A stretch of 64,000 bases of DNA from Clavulina sp. PMI_390 (lineage: Eukaryota > Basidiomycota > Agaricomycetes > Cantharellales > Hydnaceae). Positions 32,911 to 45,187 of the stretch are shown piece by piece (the stretch's first letter is position 1; every line of letters starts with the position of its first letter). The stretch is taken from assembly GCA_015039315.1 (NCBI GenBank), contig WIDE01000032.1, forward strand, positions 1-64,000, read 5' to 3'. The notes beneath the pieces are model-generated. The model was not told where the DNA came from. It did no database searches and worked only from the letters and a program-made list of their open reading frames with translations. The position numbers were made by a program, and so were the translations under genes.

Positions 32911-35817
32911 TCAGAACTCCCCAATGTCCGAGCTACCAGAACCGATTGCAGGTAAGGGTATGAGCTCGGGGTTCGTCTCTAACTGGCGCTCAATCTCAAG
33001 CTCGCTCGTGGCGCTGACAGACGTATCGCCAGGATGAAGGCTCTCATCTCCTTCCTCCTCAGCTTCCTCCTCGTAGGAGTAGAACTCATCCGCGAGGGAC
33101 GATGCAAAAGTCACATCCCCAACAGGACGAGGGCTATGATCATCCTGCTCCCCATCATCGGCATGACCGTCGCCAAGCTCCTTTATCCTGCGAAGTTCAT
33201 AATGTTCCTCCACTTCCGCCGGACTCAGCACCTTGCCCCTTCCAGCACCCAGCCCACTTCCCAGACTTCCTCTTCCCCCGCCAAGCCCGGAGGGGCGCGA
33301 AGATGAGGTCGACATGGATAACTCTGCGGGCCGCGAAAGCGCGTCGTGCGCATGGAACAGGAGAGCATCTACGAGCGCCGTAACGCGCTCATAGCCGGGA
33401 TCAGGTAGATTGGGAAGCGTATCTTCGTCCTCATCCTCATCCTCTTCGTCGTCGACAAATATACTCACTTGGCTATCTGCAGCTGGTAGGCTAGAAGCAT
33501 TCCCTGTTCCTGCCCCGGGACTAGCGGCAGCTCTCTGTTCATGGCGTACCAAGGCACGGAAGGCCTCAGGCGGGAGGCTTAGCCTCTGCTCGCGTAGGCG
33601 ACGCTTCAGATCACGAATCTCTTTAGCCATGCGGTGCTTGTCTGCCTCGAGCACGGCGTTGATTGCCAGCAGAGACTTGTTGGTGATCTCAAGGTCGGCA
33701 ATCTTGCGGATTGATTTGGCTGCGGATGCCGAGGACGGATTTTCCTGGTCCTGATCATCTCCTTGTCCAACCGAGGGAGATGGCGATCGCAAGAGGTCCT
33801 CAACTTCGAGCGAGTCCTCGTCTGGTAACTCAATGTTCTCTGCCGCAGGACTAGCCAGGGGATACCCAACCACCAAAGGAGTTTGTGGAGAACGTAAAGG
33901 ACGATCGACGACGATCCCTCCATTGTGAGAAGTAATCACTCGACTGGGCGGGATGCCTAGGGAGCTACCGCCACCACCATTCACCATCGACGTCGTCCGC
34001 GCCGACGAGGCAGAGTTCGAGCTCACCATGGAGCTCCCCTCCACTTCGCTACCTGACCGTGAATGCCCCATTCTAGCAGAGGAGCCCGAAGTATATGGGT
34101 ATGAAGACGTCGTTGAGCTCTGGCTTGGCGTAAGTGGTCTACCACCAGCCATGTGGCGCCTGAGATCGGACGCCAAAGAACTGGAAGAAAGGGAAGATGT
34201 GACAGGAGAGTGTGGTGCAGGGGTATCATGCCAGGACGAGTTTGGGCGTAGTGTGCTAACACTACTGCTCCCGTCTGGACCTGCCGAGAACATTCCGTTC
34301 TTGGCTTGTGCGCGGAGCGAATCAGTGGATGGCTTGAGTTGGATCCCTCCGCGGAACGGGGTAGGTGAAATATCCGCTTCGTGCATAGACGAGCTTCTGT
34401 ATACACCCGAGGAAGCGCGACGATGTCCACTGGTTGTAACGCCCTCTGGGATCGCAGATGGTGCATTGGAGAGAGAAACTCGTCTCTTGGGGGAGGTATT
34501 ATCGGATGAAATAGAATGAGAAGGGGTATGCTTGTTATGAGGCGAAGGAGACGTGACAGAAGTAGTGGGTATCGATGGTGGTGAATCGGGGGTAATCAAG
34601 GAAGCATATTGAGCAACGCTTGTATGCGGTGCCGATCCACCGCTGCTATCTATAGTAGCAGGGGATCTCTGAGGAGTGACAGGGGCAGAGGAAGCAGGTA
34701 TATTGACGTTCGATAGTCGTGCACGAATCTTGATAGGCCCGTTCGAGGTGGAGACGTAGCTCCCGGCCGCGCTCGAGGCCGTGCTTGTCCTCCTCACGCT
34801 ATTGTTATTGAACCGAGCACCAGCGAGCGCATCTGAGGGAGAAGGTACCCCAACTCCTAGAGCCGACCTGGTGGAGGATGGCGTGAGGTGGGCACGAATT
34901 TTTGGGCCACCATCCTCACTTACACTCCCTGCTCGCTCTGGCTTGGGTGGAGAGGTTCCACGAGCCGGTAATCGACGCGTAGGGGTCGGTGAGCGGGCAT
35001 GGAATCGTGGCGGAGGGACGGGAGAGAGCATGCGCGAGCTTCCCGCAGAGGGAAACGAATCTCTCGGCGGAGGTGATTTATGAGTTTTTGATGATACGGT
35101 AGACGAAGGCAAATTTGGAGTTGATGAAGAAGAGGACCCGTTGTTCAGGATCGACATCGAACTTTTCTTCGCTTTGGGGACAAAACCCCCGTTGAGATTC
35201 GGTGTTGAGCTGGCTGCTTCAGCATTGGAATTTACTGTGCTCTTCAGCGGAGTCCTTCTGGGAGACGGAGAGCGATTCCCCCTGGAGTATGGAGAAGCGG
35301 TGGGACCGGTTGTTGGTCGCAGGGTAACGGGAGAGCTGCGGACAGGGGAGCGGGGACGCGTAACAGAGAACGAGGCAGTAGAGGTTTTGACCACGGGGGT
35401 CTTTGCAATCGAGGACGTAGAAATCTTTGCACGAATCACAGGAGGTTGTCCATTGTTGGTGGGAGAGGAGTTGCTGAACGGCCCAGTGCCAGACGACCCA
35501 ATACCTGGACCACTGCTGTCAGCTCGAGAAACCGCCTGGATCACATAGAAAACTTGAAGTGAATATTGAAGAATATCTAGGGTTTTAGATCGCAGGCTAG
35601 CAAACCTTTCGTCTGGTGTCCATAACCTAGTGGTTAGGGTGGCATCAATATTCCCCGAACTCAATGTCACACCCGCGATTTCAATGGGGACCACGCGGCA
35701 GATCCCGCGATGAGGTCGACGCTTTATTTTTTGTTGCACATGAAAGCCCCGCCTCGATGCAATGACGCTGGTATATAACGATGCATGTATGCTACTGGAA
35801 TAACTGGGGAGGTTCAT
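32911..35817 (-). CDS. Ser-rich protein with C-terminal coiled coil, unknown
   Basis: A single open frame of 968 residues from the ATG at 35817. Residues about 45-100 (PIEIAGVTLSSGNIDATLTTRLWTP and a helix LRSKTLDILQYSLQVFYVI) look folded. Residues 100-690 are Ser/Pro/Thr-rich and basic, with many SPxR-type sites. A coiled coil at about 695-750 (IADLEITNKSLLAINAVLE, then MAKEIRDLKRRLREQ) is followed by an acidic run DDEEDEDEDED, a helix YERVTALVDALLFHAH, and an acidic C-terminus. The pattern suggests a phosphorylated cytoskeletal or spindle scaffold, but no family is recognised with certainty. Antisense open frames in this region are shadows of its codon bias. An intron near the N-terminus cannot be excluded. 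Confidence 0.7.
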   Translation of the reverse strand: MNLPSYSSSIHASLYTSVIASRRGFHVQQKIKRRPHRGICRVVPIEIAGVTLSSGNIDATLTTRLWTPDERFASLRSKTLDILQYSLQVFYVIQAVSRADSSGPGIGSSGTGPFSNSSPTNNGQPPVIRAKISTSSIAKTPVVKTSTASFSVTRPRSPVRSSPVTLRPTTGPTASPYSRGNRSPSPRRTPLKSTVNSNAEAASSTPNLNGGFVPKAKKSSMSILNNGSSSSSTPNLPSSTVSSKTHKSPPPRDSFPSAGSSRMLSPVPPPRFHARSPTPTRRLPARGTSPPKPERAGSVSEDGGPKIRAHLTPSSTRSALGVGVPSPSDALAGARFNNNSVRRTSTASSAAGSYVSTSNGPIKIRARLSNVNIPASSAPVTPQRSPATIDSSGGSAPHTSVAQYASLITPDSPPSIPTTSVTSPSPHNKHTPSHSISSDNTSPKRRVSLSNAPSAIPEGVTTSGHRRASSGVYRSSSMHEADISPTPFRGGIQLKPSTDSLRAQAKNGMFSAGPDGSSSVSTLRPNSSWHDTPAPHSPVTSSLSSSSLASDLRRHMAGGRPLTPSQSSTTSSYPYTSGSSARMGHSRSGSEVEGSSMVSSNSASSARTTSMVNGGGGSSLGIPPSRVITSHNGGIVVDRPLRSPQTPLVVGYPLASPAAENIELPDEDSLEVEDLLRSPSPSVGQGDDQDQENPSSASAAKSIRKIADLEITNKSLLAINAVLEADKHRMAKEIRDLKRRLREQRLSLPPEAFRALVRHEQRAAASPGAGTGNASSLPAADSQVSIFVDDEEDEDEDEDTLPNLPDPGYERVTALVDALLFHAHDALSRPAELSMSTSSSRPSGLGGGRGSLGSGLGAGRGKVLSPAEVEEHYELRRIKELGDGHADDGEQDDHSPRPVGDVTFASSLADEFYSYEEEAEEEGDESLHPGDTSVSATSELEIERQLETNPELIPLPAIGSGSSDIGEF

Positions 35818-36185
35818 AATATTATCATCAGAAGCTTCTAGCTCAGCAGCAAGCTAAAGACGTGGGACTATAGGACTAACGGTTATACAATCGGCATCCA
35901 ACGATATCTTCGTATAGAAGGACTAAGGTTTAAAGGTAGCAAAAGGAGGAAGCAAGGACGAAAGGAGTCATAAAGGGTATAAGGAAAGGTAAACAGTAAA
36001 GGGCGGTTTACAACACTGTGTATGTAGGCCATAGACGCAAGACCTAATGCTCTGAGAAGGCCAAGAGTGGGAAAGTATGAAGATGAGAAAGGCTGTCACG
36101 AAGGAAGAGAATGATTAAAGGGAGCATGATCCTGGGCTAGAGGTAACGGCGCGTCCTTGGGTGACTAGCAGCGAAAGGCACCCAA
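35818..36185. other. Intergenic spacer
   Basis: Purine-rich sequence between the coiled-coil gene's 5' end and the 3' end of the demethylase gene. No gene seen. Confidence 0.4.
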
Positions 36186-39100
36186 TTACCTACCGGCCGG
36201 TGTAGCGCCAGGAACCACTGCCCTCGCTACCACAGAAGTACCTCCAGGGACATTAGTGGTCGTAATCCCGGCAGGCGTTGAGATGCTGGTAGCGGCAGGA
36301 GTCCCAGCAGCCAAACGTGCCTTTACCCACTCCTCTGCGGTCTTCCACCCAGGGGCGCCAACATGTAATGCAGCAGCTGCCGCAGGTACTGAGATTCCGC
36401 TCGCTTTTGCGGTTCCGTCACTAGGAGGAATTACAGAGGCAGGTGCAGTGTTGACGACAGGGCGGGGAGTAGAAGCAGAACTGGACGAAGGCGTAGGCGT
36501 GACTGCAGGTATGGTGATCGCTGGGCGCGACGTAACCGCACCCGAGGCTACTCCTCCAGGCCTCGCGTACGATAAGGGCGGACCCAAAGAGATACCCTTC
36601 GCCGTCAAGTTCGAGAACGGTGTGTACGGCGTCGTCCCCGAGAATCCAACTACGGGCGGCTTTGAAACAACAGTCTTAGGCTTGGGCACTGGCATAGGTG
36701 CACACCCTCCGAGCGCTGCTGTCTGGTCAAGCAGATGACGGTACGTGGAAGGCAGAGGCGGCGGGGGCGGATGTCCTCTGATATTGATCGAGGTGGATTT
36801 GGGCACCGTATACATTTGAGGGGCAGGCATAACTTGCGTTGGCAGTCTTGATGTTGCTACTTGGATGGGGTGGGGAGTGGCGGTAGAGGAAAGCAAAGTT
36901 GCGCGGGATGATGTAGTAGGGGGCGGCGGAAGTGTCATAGAAGACTGTGGGAGACTCGAGTAGGGGTTGGGTGCAGCCATTGTCACAAGAGACCCAGCAG
37001 AGGGCTGCGCTAACATTGCAGTCGGGGCTGTCAAGGTACCAGTCGAAGTCTTTGCCCTTGCAGGGATCGTTATTTTGATTGATGGAGCAGCTTGCTCTTC
37101 TGGCTTGACAGTCCCGATCACGCTCTCCCACTTGAGCAAGCGCAGTTCCCTGTGAAGTGATGGGTGGAAAGTGAGTTTGAAAATGAGCCATTGATTTCGT
37201 GACGAGGTGGAGGAGAGATAGAAAAGAGCCATACCCATTTCCCCACGTTACCTGCACAGTCTCTGCCTGGTCATCAATAGCTAATAGCGTCACTTCAAAC
37301 GCTCCACCGTACGTCCTCACACGAACGCGCCCATACTGTGGTAGAGCATGCAACTCGCGGCGTAAACGTTCCTTCTTGTCTTTCTTGCGCGCTTCAATCT
37401 TGGTCTGCAAATCCAAGCAATCACGATCAGAAAATGCAAAAGGAGTAATATATAAGACCACATACGGGATTGTGCTGTGAGCAAAGACACATTATGGTTA
37501 GCTTCTCGATAGATTTGACAGTTCTGGTCGTTTCTGTTTCCATCATCGAAGCGCCCATAGCAGCCACAGGAGACGATGCTTGCTGAGGATCCAGTGGCCC
37601 GGATCCTAACTCTCCACCCACGGGCATAATCGCTCCACCTACTGGCAAGGAAGGGGGTGTGTAAGCAGCCCCAGCATCAGCGACATCGCTACCACTGAGT
37701 CCCATCATGGCATCGGGATTGATAGTTCCAGCAGGCACGGGAGTAGCAGGAGTAGCAGTAGCAGTAGCAGATGGGATGCTCGCGGCGGGAGGACTTTCGA
37801 CAGCAAGCACGTCCGTCATCGTCGCTCCAGTCACTTCAAACACCATGTCCCCATCTTCGGATGCAGCAGCGATTGCACACGGGACGTGGAACGATTTGGA
37901 GCACTTGCCCTTCGTGCATTGGATCTTGGCACCAGACTTGGCATCACTGCAGAGCGAGCATTTCTATAAAAGTGAGGCATGAGAACGTTGGCCAATTCAA
38001 GTGGACTCGACTCCCGTGCAGGAAGTGAATAAACTCACCAGATTCCACCTCTCCCTAACGACACAATCCACACCGTACACCACCTTCTCCACTTTCTTCC
38101 CCTTCTCCTTGCCTTTCCCTTTCCCAGAAGCGGCGGCAGCACTAGAGGTATTTGCAACCTCGATCTCATCCACCCACGTCTCCGGGACAACTCTCGCACA
38201 CACCTCGTGTGCCCACCAGCCGCCTCCCTTCGCCGCCCACGCCTCGCTCTCTGCACTTGGGCGACCGCCAGAGCCGGTGCGCAGCGGTGGGACGATGCAT
38301 CGGAGAAGGGCATAAGAGTGACCTTGATAGTGGAATGTATCCGTGGATGATGACGATGCCGATGCCGAGGTCGACGCTCCGGATTGGGACGAACGGGGAG
38401 GGATTGGTGCTGCAGAGCTGCACAAGCAGCATTGGGGTCCGACAGGGCCTTTGTCTTTTATCTTGGATGGGTTGGGACGAGCAGTTGGTACCGGGGCTGT
38501 TGTCGAGCCGTCTACTTTGGGAGCGGGCTTGGGGCGAGGTTTAGCACGAGGCTTTGCATCAGGAGCAGATGGGAACGGTATGTTCTTCATCCGTTTGACA
38601 GCAACAGGAGGGTTGGCGTCCACCTGGGGGTTAGGGTTGCGCTTGCGCTTGATGGCTTTCGTCGTTCCAGGTAATGAACCCGGAACATTTGCGTGGTCAC
38701 CAGTGACATCAACTTCCATTTCGTCATTATCTTCATCGTCGCTGAATACTCCCCATCCCTCACGAGCCACCATTCTCCCACCAGCGACGGCTTCTGCTAG
38801 CAGCGCATCCACGTCGATCTTCACACTGTCGTCCACACAGCGACAGACACCAGCGGTGCGACCCAGTTGCACCCAACTCTCAAGCGCAAAGTTCGTCGAC
38901 TCGGCGCAATTCAGGCCAAGGTTGAATCCAGCGTGGTATCCATTTGGGAAGGTGACAACGAATTCGCCTTGATGTTGTACGAGTGTGTTGGGGCGGCATG
39001 AGGGAGAGAGGACGGAGGGCGAGGCAAGGTAGGATTTGTGACGGAGGAACTGAGGACATTGGGAGCGATCGCCAGGAAAATAGTCTATTCGGCAAATCAG

Positions 39101-40433
39101 AATATTAGTTTGATGGGAAGTGATAATTGCAAAGGAGGTTGTGATGCAAACAGAGAGAGAGGTGAAGTCAGCAATTCAAATGTAATGGAGAAGTATTGAC
39201 GAGGGGCAAATCATTCGCGCCACAAAACTGCTCATACGACGAACGCAAAGTGCACAAAAAGCAAAGGGTATTACTCACTTCGCATAGTATTTTCAAAGGT
39301 TCTCGCCTTTTCACTCGGGATGGCGTACCAAAACTTCGGAGCACCCCAATGAATGTAGTTGATTGAGTAGAGGTCCATATCCTCCACGTGCCATGCAAAG
39401 GTGGCGCGCCACATACCAAAGTACAAGTATGGGGTATTGACACCTGAAATGGGACGACCTTGGGTGAGACGAGAGAGGAATGAGGGGAGTCGAGCGACGT
39501 TCCAGGGGGTGTGGGGATCGGAGAAAAGTGAGCCAGCCATATCTGCGCCATACCAAGCGGGCTTGACGATACCGCACGAGCGCCAGAAAGAGCGTTCGAG
39601 CTCACGACAAGCAGCTGGCGTATAATCTGAAGGTTGAGTGTCGGGAGGTAGCCAGGAAGACTGTGGCTTGAATGAGGAGTAGAAGGCGGCTTGTTCAGTG
39701 GTGAGCTCGGAGAGGTCAAGCCCGTCATTGTCGTCGTTGTGCTGGGACTTTTTGCTAGAGCTAGGGTCGGCGTGGGGAGGATCATTGGGGGGAGTAGGAG
39801 GGCCGGTAGTTGAGGATGCATCGGACGTGCTCGCGCCGTCAGCAGCCGTCTCGTCTGGCTCTGGAACTGGCTCTGGCTCGTCATTCACTGGGTGGCGGTT
39901 GCGTTGAGAGCGGCGGCTGCGCCCAGAGTTATTGGGGCTGGGAGTCTGCAGTCCGTTCTTTTCGCAGAGATGGACCCAGTCCATTATAGACATTTTCTTG
40001 CGACGCTCTATATTCTGTTGGCGAAAGAGGCCTTGGCCTCCCATCATGACTTGCTCGATGGGACTGTGGAGAACCACGCCAGGCATCAGAGGTTTTGTGG
40101 GCGGCAGAGAGTCCGACCTACAGAAATCATTATTATCAGCGACCTATGCTCCGCACCGAGTCATTGTGACACTGACCATTCTTTAGGAGGGATGATCTTG
40201 ACTATGCCCGATCGTCGTCCCCATGGATCGACTCGAGTGATGTATGCCTCAAAGTCGGCAAATTCCTCCATGGTAGGCCTGAAGACCGGGATGCCTCTTG
40301 TGCATGTGGGGTCGTCGTCGGGGTGATAAAGGGTGCCAGGCGGGTCGGGGGGGCGAGGATGGTCGGACGTAGGATAGAAGTGGTCCGGCTGCGCATAGTC
40401 CTCGTGCTCTTCAAACAGCGCACGAGCCGCCAT
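36186..40433 (-). CDS. JmjN/JmjC histone demethylase, KDM4/JMJD2 type, with PHD
   Basis: Exons 40177-40433, 39279-40117, 38039-39084, 37466-37963, 37235-37404 and 36186-37149 keep phase and give about 1257 residues. JmjN is at 49-90 (PVFRPTMEEFADFEAYITRV ... IVKIIPPKEW). JmjC has SGVNTPYLYFGMWRATFAWH with iron ligands HVE (H329, E331) and a distal His in NGYHAGFN (H416), spaced as in KDM4 enzymes, followed by NCAES. An extended PHD-type zinc region follows (QCCLC; then WWAHEVCARVVPETW; then KCSLCSDAKSGAKIQC and FHVPC). These Fe(II)/2-oxoglutarate enzymes remove methyl groups from H3K9/K36 in the nucleus. The tail has a Tudor-like stretch (VRVRTYGGAFEVTLLAIDD) and a long Pro/Ala/Thr region. 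It shares a 288-nt divergent promoter with the TBC gene. Confidence 0.87.
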
Positions 40434-40721
40434 TGAGAGCCGTGTGTGTGAGCGGTAGGTTTAGGTCGCTCTCGCTGCTGGTGGTGTGCTCCTTGTCGTC
40501 GTCGTCGTCGTTCGCTCGGAGTGGCCCGGGTGCGTAGTGTTTGTATTGTCTCACAACAAGCGTAAACAATAGCCTAATCCTATTCCGCGTGGCTGTGCTC
40601 TTAGTGTGTGGGTGTGACCTGTGACACTGATGATTCCGCGTCACGTGTGACAGGCTCAATTCTGGCAGGAGGTGTGCTGTAAACAGGTGTGCTCGTCTTC
40701 AGAGCCAACGACGACCGCGCC
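40434..40721. promoter_or_regulatory. Divergent promoter of demethylase and TBC genes
   Basis: Only 288 nt separate the two ATGs on opposite strands. It includes a short GTC/GAC trinucleotide repeat near 40497-40510. No TATA box seen. Confidence 0.45.
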
Positions 40722-43700
40722 ATGAGTCGGTCGCGCCAACACCAGCTAGAGGCCGCCATTGACCATGCGTCGGCCCCTGCCGTCATCGACCTCGACTGGC
40801 TCCGACATGTCTGCGCTCAAGGTCCGCTTCCCGACTTTCCGCCTTTGCTGCGCCAGAGAATATGGCGTCTTTTGCTCGGTGTCCTCCCGCCTGAAAAGGC
40901 CTCGTGGAATGTCTATGCCCAGGCCAACCATAGGCGCTACTACGTGAGTCTGGATCGATCACCAGAGTTGCTCCTGTCTTGTCCGACTATGTCATTGACA
41001 AAATCAAATGGCTTGTACGTCCTGGTGTGCTGCAGGCTATAGCACGCCGTCTCGTCGAGGATCTCCCCACTGGCCCACTCGTGAGTTGACTATCCCGCTA
41101 GCCCTTTTATCCACCCCTTCAACGGTCCATCATTCAAGGAATCTGCAAAACTGGGCCCGAAAGATCACGTCCTCGACAGCATTGCCAAAGATGTCGCCCG
41201 CATGCAAGCATTCATCGCCCAACTCGATCCCCCTACACCTCGGACCCCCTCCATATCCAGCGAAGGACGTCCTGGCTCGTCGTCCTCGGAAGACACGTCC
41301 CCTCCTATGGCTTCCTTCCAAACGATGACTGACCGCCTCGCTACCATTCGACGTGGACCCGAATCCCTTGCGCCCCCACCGCCGCCTCTTCCGCCCCAAA
41401 TTATGGTTGTCACGATAGGTGAAGACGGCGAGGAATCAGCCGCTCCTTCTCCTCCTACCTCTCACGATCCCCTCGCACCCCCACTTGATTTGCCCAATGG
41501 AGGGAAACCGGCATTCGACATCCAGGCTTCCCTTATCCGTATTCTCTATTTTACAGCCAATCTTCACCCTGACCGACTGTATAATCAGGCATGGCCTGCA
41601 CTGCTCTCGCCTATTTATTATGTCGTTGCGAGTGCGGGTGCCGAAAGTGCCGACCCATACCAAGCCGAAGCAGACGCATTCTGGACGTTTGGAGAGCTCC
41701 TGGCTGATGTAGATCCTGTCCTCGGCGTCATTGATCGTGATGGCAAGGAAGATAGAGGTGTTCAAGGACTGCTGGACAAGTTGAGTCAAAGAGTACGCTG
41801 GGCCGATTATGAGCTCTGGGACGTTTTGGTAAGCCATGCATTTCCTATGCGAATTGTTACCGCTTTCCTTTCCACGGAACCTGTCTTTTTTTGTTTCTCT
41901 TTCGAGTTTTTTCGTGTGCTTTTGACTGACTATTGATCAACTTTTTTCTATTCGTTGCGCTGTTTCATGTGCATATGATGTGCACTCATCCACGCGCTTT
42001 CGGCATTTGCGGCCTCCTGTTTTTCGAATTTGGGGTACATTCTTATTTCCATGGCTACTGCATTATCATGTGGCTTCGTGGAAATTAGCACCGAAAATCC
42101 CTCGACCCGGCCCTGCCGTACTGGTCCTTTCGCTGGATCTCCTGCATGATAGTGCAAACTCTTCCTTTACACTCGACGATTTACGTCTGGGATCTCATTC
42201 TCGCGCAACCACCTTCCTCATCGACCTCAGCGAACCCAACCGCCGATGAAATCCCTCGTCTGGCATTCCTGGTTGACATCTGCGCAAGCATGCTAATTCG
42301 GCTAAAGAGCCTGTTGACTGTTGCGGGGAACAAACAGAAAGGCGGGCTTTGGGGCTTGGAGGAAGAAGAGGAAGATCGCCCGCTAGCCCTAGTTGCTGCT
42401 TCTTCGAACGCTTCGTCCGCCTCGGCCGATCCCTCTTCGTCAGGGACAATGGGCGACGGCTTCGTCGAAGGCATGAAGATCCTGCAGACGTATCCTATCG
42501 AAGCTATCGGCGTACCCTCCATCATCACGGGTGCGTGGTGGCTTGTCAACAAGGAGAAGGAAGAGCGCGCCGCAGTGGAAGCTCTTGCGAAGCGCGCGGC
42601 GAGTGCCAACTATGCCATTAGTCGCGTCACGGAGGGGCTGGGACTGAAGGGTTTTGGGTGGGGCGGTGGGGGCGTCGGTAGGCCTGCTTCTGCGTCGTCT
42701 CCTTCTTCGGAGGGAGGGCCAGGAAGGAAGTCATACGAAGCCACCGAGCCCACCTATTCGCCGGCGGGTTCCGCCGCGACGACGCCCAAACCTATCATGG
42801 AGGGAGAGAGGCCAGCGAGCAAGTCGCTGAGGTATGGATATTTCGATGTGGGTGATGCGGCTGCGCGGTTGAGCAAGGCGCGGTCCAACTTGACGGCTAC
42901 GGCGATTGCGTGGTCGTCATCCACATCGACGAAGCCTGCGCCAGCGGGATCGACACCGCATTCGAGAAGTGCGTCAAATGACTCGAATACGGATCGCCCG
43001 CGTTCGCAATCACAATCGAATGGGCATTCACGGATGGGGTCCATTACCTCTGCCACTGGTTCACTATCCAAGTTTGATGTTCGGTCTTGGATGAGTGGCA
43101 CTAGCATGGGTATGACGCGCTCTAGTACCGCATCGAGCACGGCCTCAGATCGTGATGCAGACTCCAGGCGGTCATCATCATCAGCCCAGTCCGGAAATGG
43201 GAGAAAGGGCGATTCTTGGGGCACGACGTCGCGACATGTCCGCATTGAAAGTGCGAGCAGCGATGTAAGCCTCATTGCACCGTCCCTGGTGCATGATGGG
43301 GATGACGGAGACGATTCACAGCTGGCAACATACCGTAACCGAATGCCTATCTCGACACCTATGGCAATTGCTATGGCCATGCGCGAACGCGCCTCACTCC
43401 CTCCACTCCCTTCCCCGCCCTCTGGGACCGCCTCTGATTTCCAAACCTCACCAGCTCTCCCGCCACCTCCCACCACACCCAACAATCCACGTACTCTACC
43501 CGATTCCAATGGGGGCACGAGGGTATCCCCTCATGCCCGCTCTCCATCCCTTCCATATGGCACCAGCCTCGCCTCTCCGTTCCTCCGTGCTCGCACACCC
43601 CAACCACCACCCACCACTCCTCTCAGCCAGAACCAAACGCTTGGGATGCCTGAGCCAATGCCACGTTCTCCCCTTCCCTCCCCCACTCCATCTTCTAGCT

Positions 43701-45187
43701 CGATAGGCTCGAAGTCGACCCCTCGCGGTTCAGGAGTACGCCCGCTAATCTTATCTAATCGTCGTGTCACGCGCGATAGCGTCAGTCCAGGCCCTGCAGC
43801 CGGCTCTCTAAGTCGGCAATCCAGCCTCTCGTCGCGCGCATCAGATGCGGAAAACGCTCCTAGTAGGATCGTACCACTCAACCGGCGCCGGAGGGTTGTG
43901 GGGACCGCGCACTCTGCCTCTGGATCAGTTGTGGGTTCAGTGTCTGGTTCTCCTATACAATCGCCCTCTATGAGTGGCAGGATGCTGGTGTCTCCTACGT
44001 CTGAGCCCAGATCTTCTGCATCCGCGGAGGAGATGATGCTCGCGGCAGCTGATGACTTTGGAGTACTCGTACCTATTGGGAAAGCACCTTCATCTGCTCC
44101 TGCAGCAGTGGCTGGCGCCCCGCAATTGAGCCTTCCCCCGTCTTCCTCTCTTCATCCACCTGGTGTTGATGACACAGAGTTGGACATTCCTGATTTCGAT
44201 GAGAATAATGAAGGACGCGACCGGCGCGCAACGATTGTACCGACGAGAAACTCGAATGGCAGTGCACAGTCCCACTCCCCAAGCACAACGAATCCTGGAC
44301 CACCGACCCCTACTGATAGTCCTGAGAGAGAAGGCGTCGCTGTATGGAGAGAGAGCTCGGCTTCGGCGTCTTCTCTTTCTGCAGCTCCGATTTCGCATGT
44401 AGCACGACGAGGTGCCACCCTCCCCGACGCAATGTCGTCCAAGGAGCTCGTTGGGATGGCTCTTGAGGGTACCAAAGGGGTCCAACCAAAGGACGATGAC
44501 CGTTCGTTTGCACTGCGTGGCAGCCCCAGTTTGCAGAGGCAGACCCGCTTACGGGCTAAGCGCAGTTTGAAGAATGTGTCGCCGCTCGACGCGATTGCTC
44601 CTAGGTCGATGACGCTCCCAGCCGCTTCGTCTCATACCAACATCACCGCTGCTCCTGTTGTGAATGGAGCTGGGCCAAGTGCGCTGGCGAAGCACTCGCT
44701 CGTGCCATCGCCTCAGTATGGTGACTCTGATGAGGATGAAGGTGTCAATGGTCTTGGCGCCGTGTTCGGGGGTGACCGCGAAAAGATGATGCATTCCCTC
44801 TCCGTCCCTTCAAACGGCACGCCCGGTATTGGTAGCAGTAGCTTGGGTTCTCTAGTTGGAAGTCCCATCACTCCTCGCCAGACCCTGTACGCGGACGACC
44901 CAAGCCCTCGTTCTCATTCTCGTTCCCCGTCCCCTTCTCCTAATGCTGCCATTGGTGGCAGTCTTGCACGCCGACCGTCTCCGAAACCGCGCAGGACTCG
45001 CAAGGTCTCAAACCGTAAAGACTCGAAGCAGCAAGATACTTCTGCAGTGGAGGAGCAAGATGACGGAGCAGGAATGTCCGTCCCGCATATGCAGAGTGAG
45101 GAGGAGGGTGTGAAAGGCGATGATGAAGGGGATGGAGACTATGAGGATCTGCTCAGTGCTTATTCGACAGATGCCGATCAGGCATAG
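40722..45187 (+). CDS. TBC-domain RabGAP (TBC1D13-like)
   Basis: Exons 40722-40943, 41036-41080, 41139-41828 and 42089-45187 give about 1351 residues. The TBC domain is split: FPPLLRQRIWRLLLGVLPPEKASW opens it, the Arg-finger motif IAKDVAR is at 104-110, and an insert of about 100 Pro/Ser-rich residues precedes LIRILYFTANLHPDRLYNQAW with the Gln finger at about Q239. Later come EADAFWTFGELLADVDPV, SFRWISCMIVQTLPLHSTIYVWDLI and IPRLAFLVDICASMLI. TBC proteins speed GTP hydrolysis by Rab GTPases on membranes. The usual YVQGMNE motif reads YNQAWPA, so only Tyr and Gln are kept. The last 900 residues are Ser/Pro-rich, disordered and likely phosphorylated. Intron 3 (260 nt) is longer than the others. 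Confidence 0.78.

Noticed and set aside
33953..34519. 188-codon frame antisense to the coiled-coil gene
   Set aside because: Composition is a shadow of the Ser-rich sense frame.
42754..43518. 254-codon antisense frame inside the TBC gene
   Set aside because: Mirror of the Ser/Pro-rich coding strand; no independent motif.
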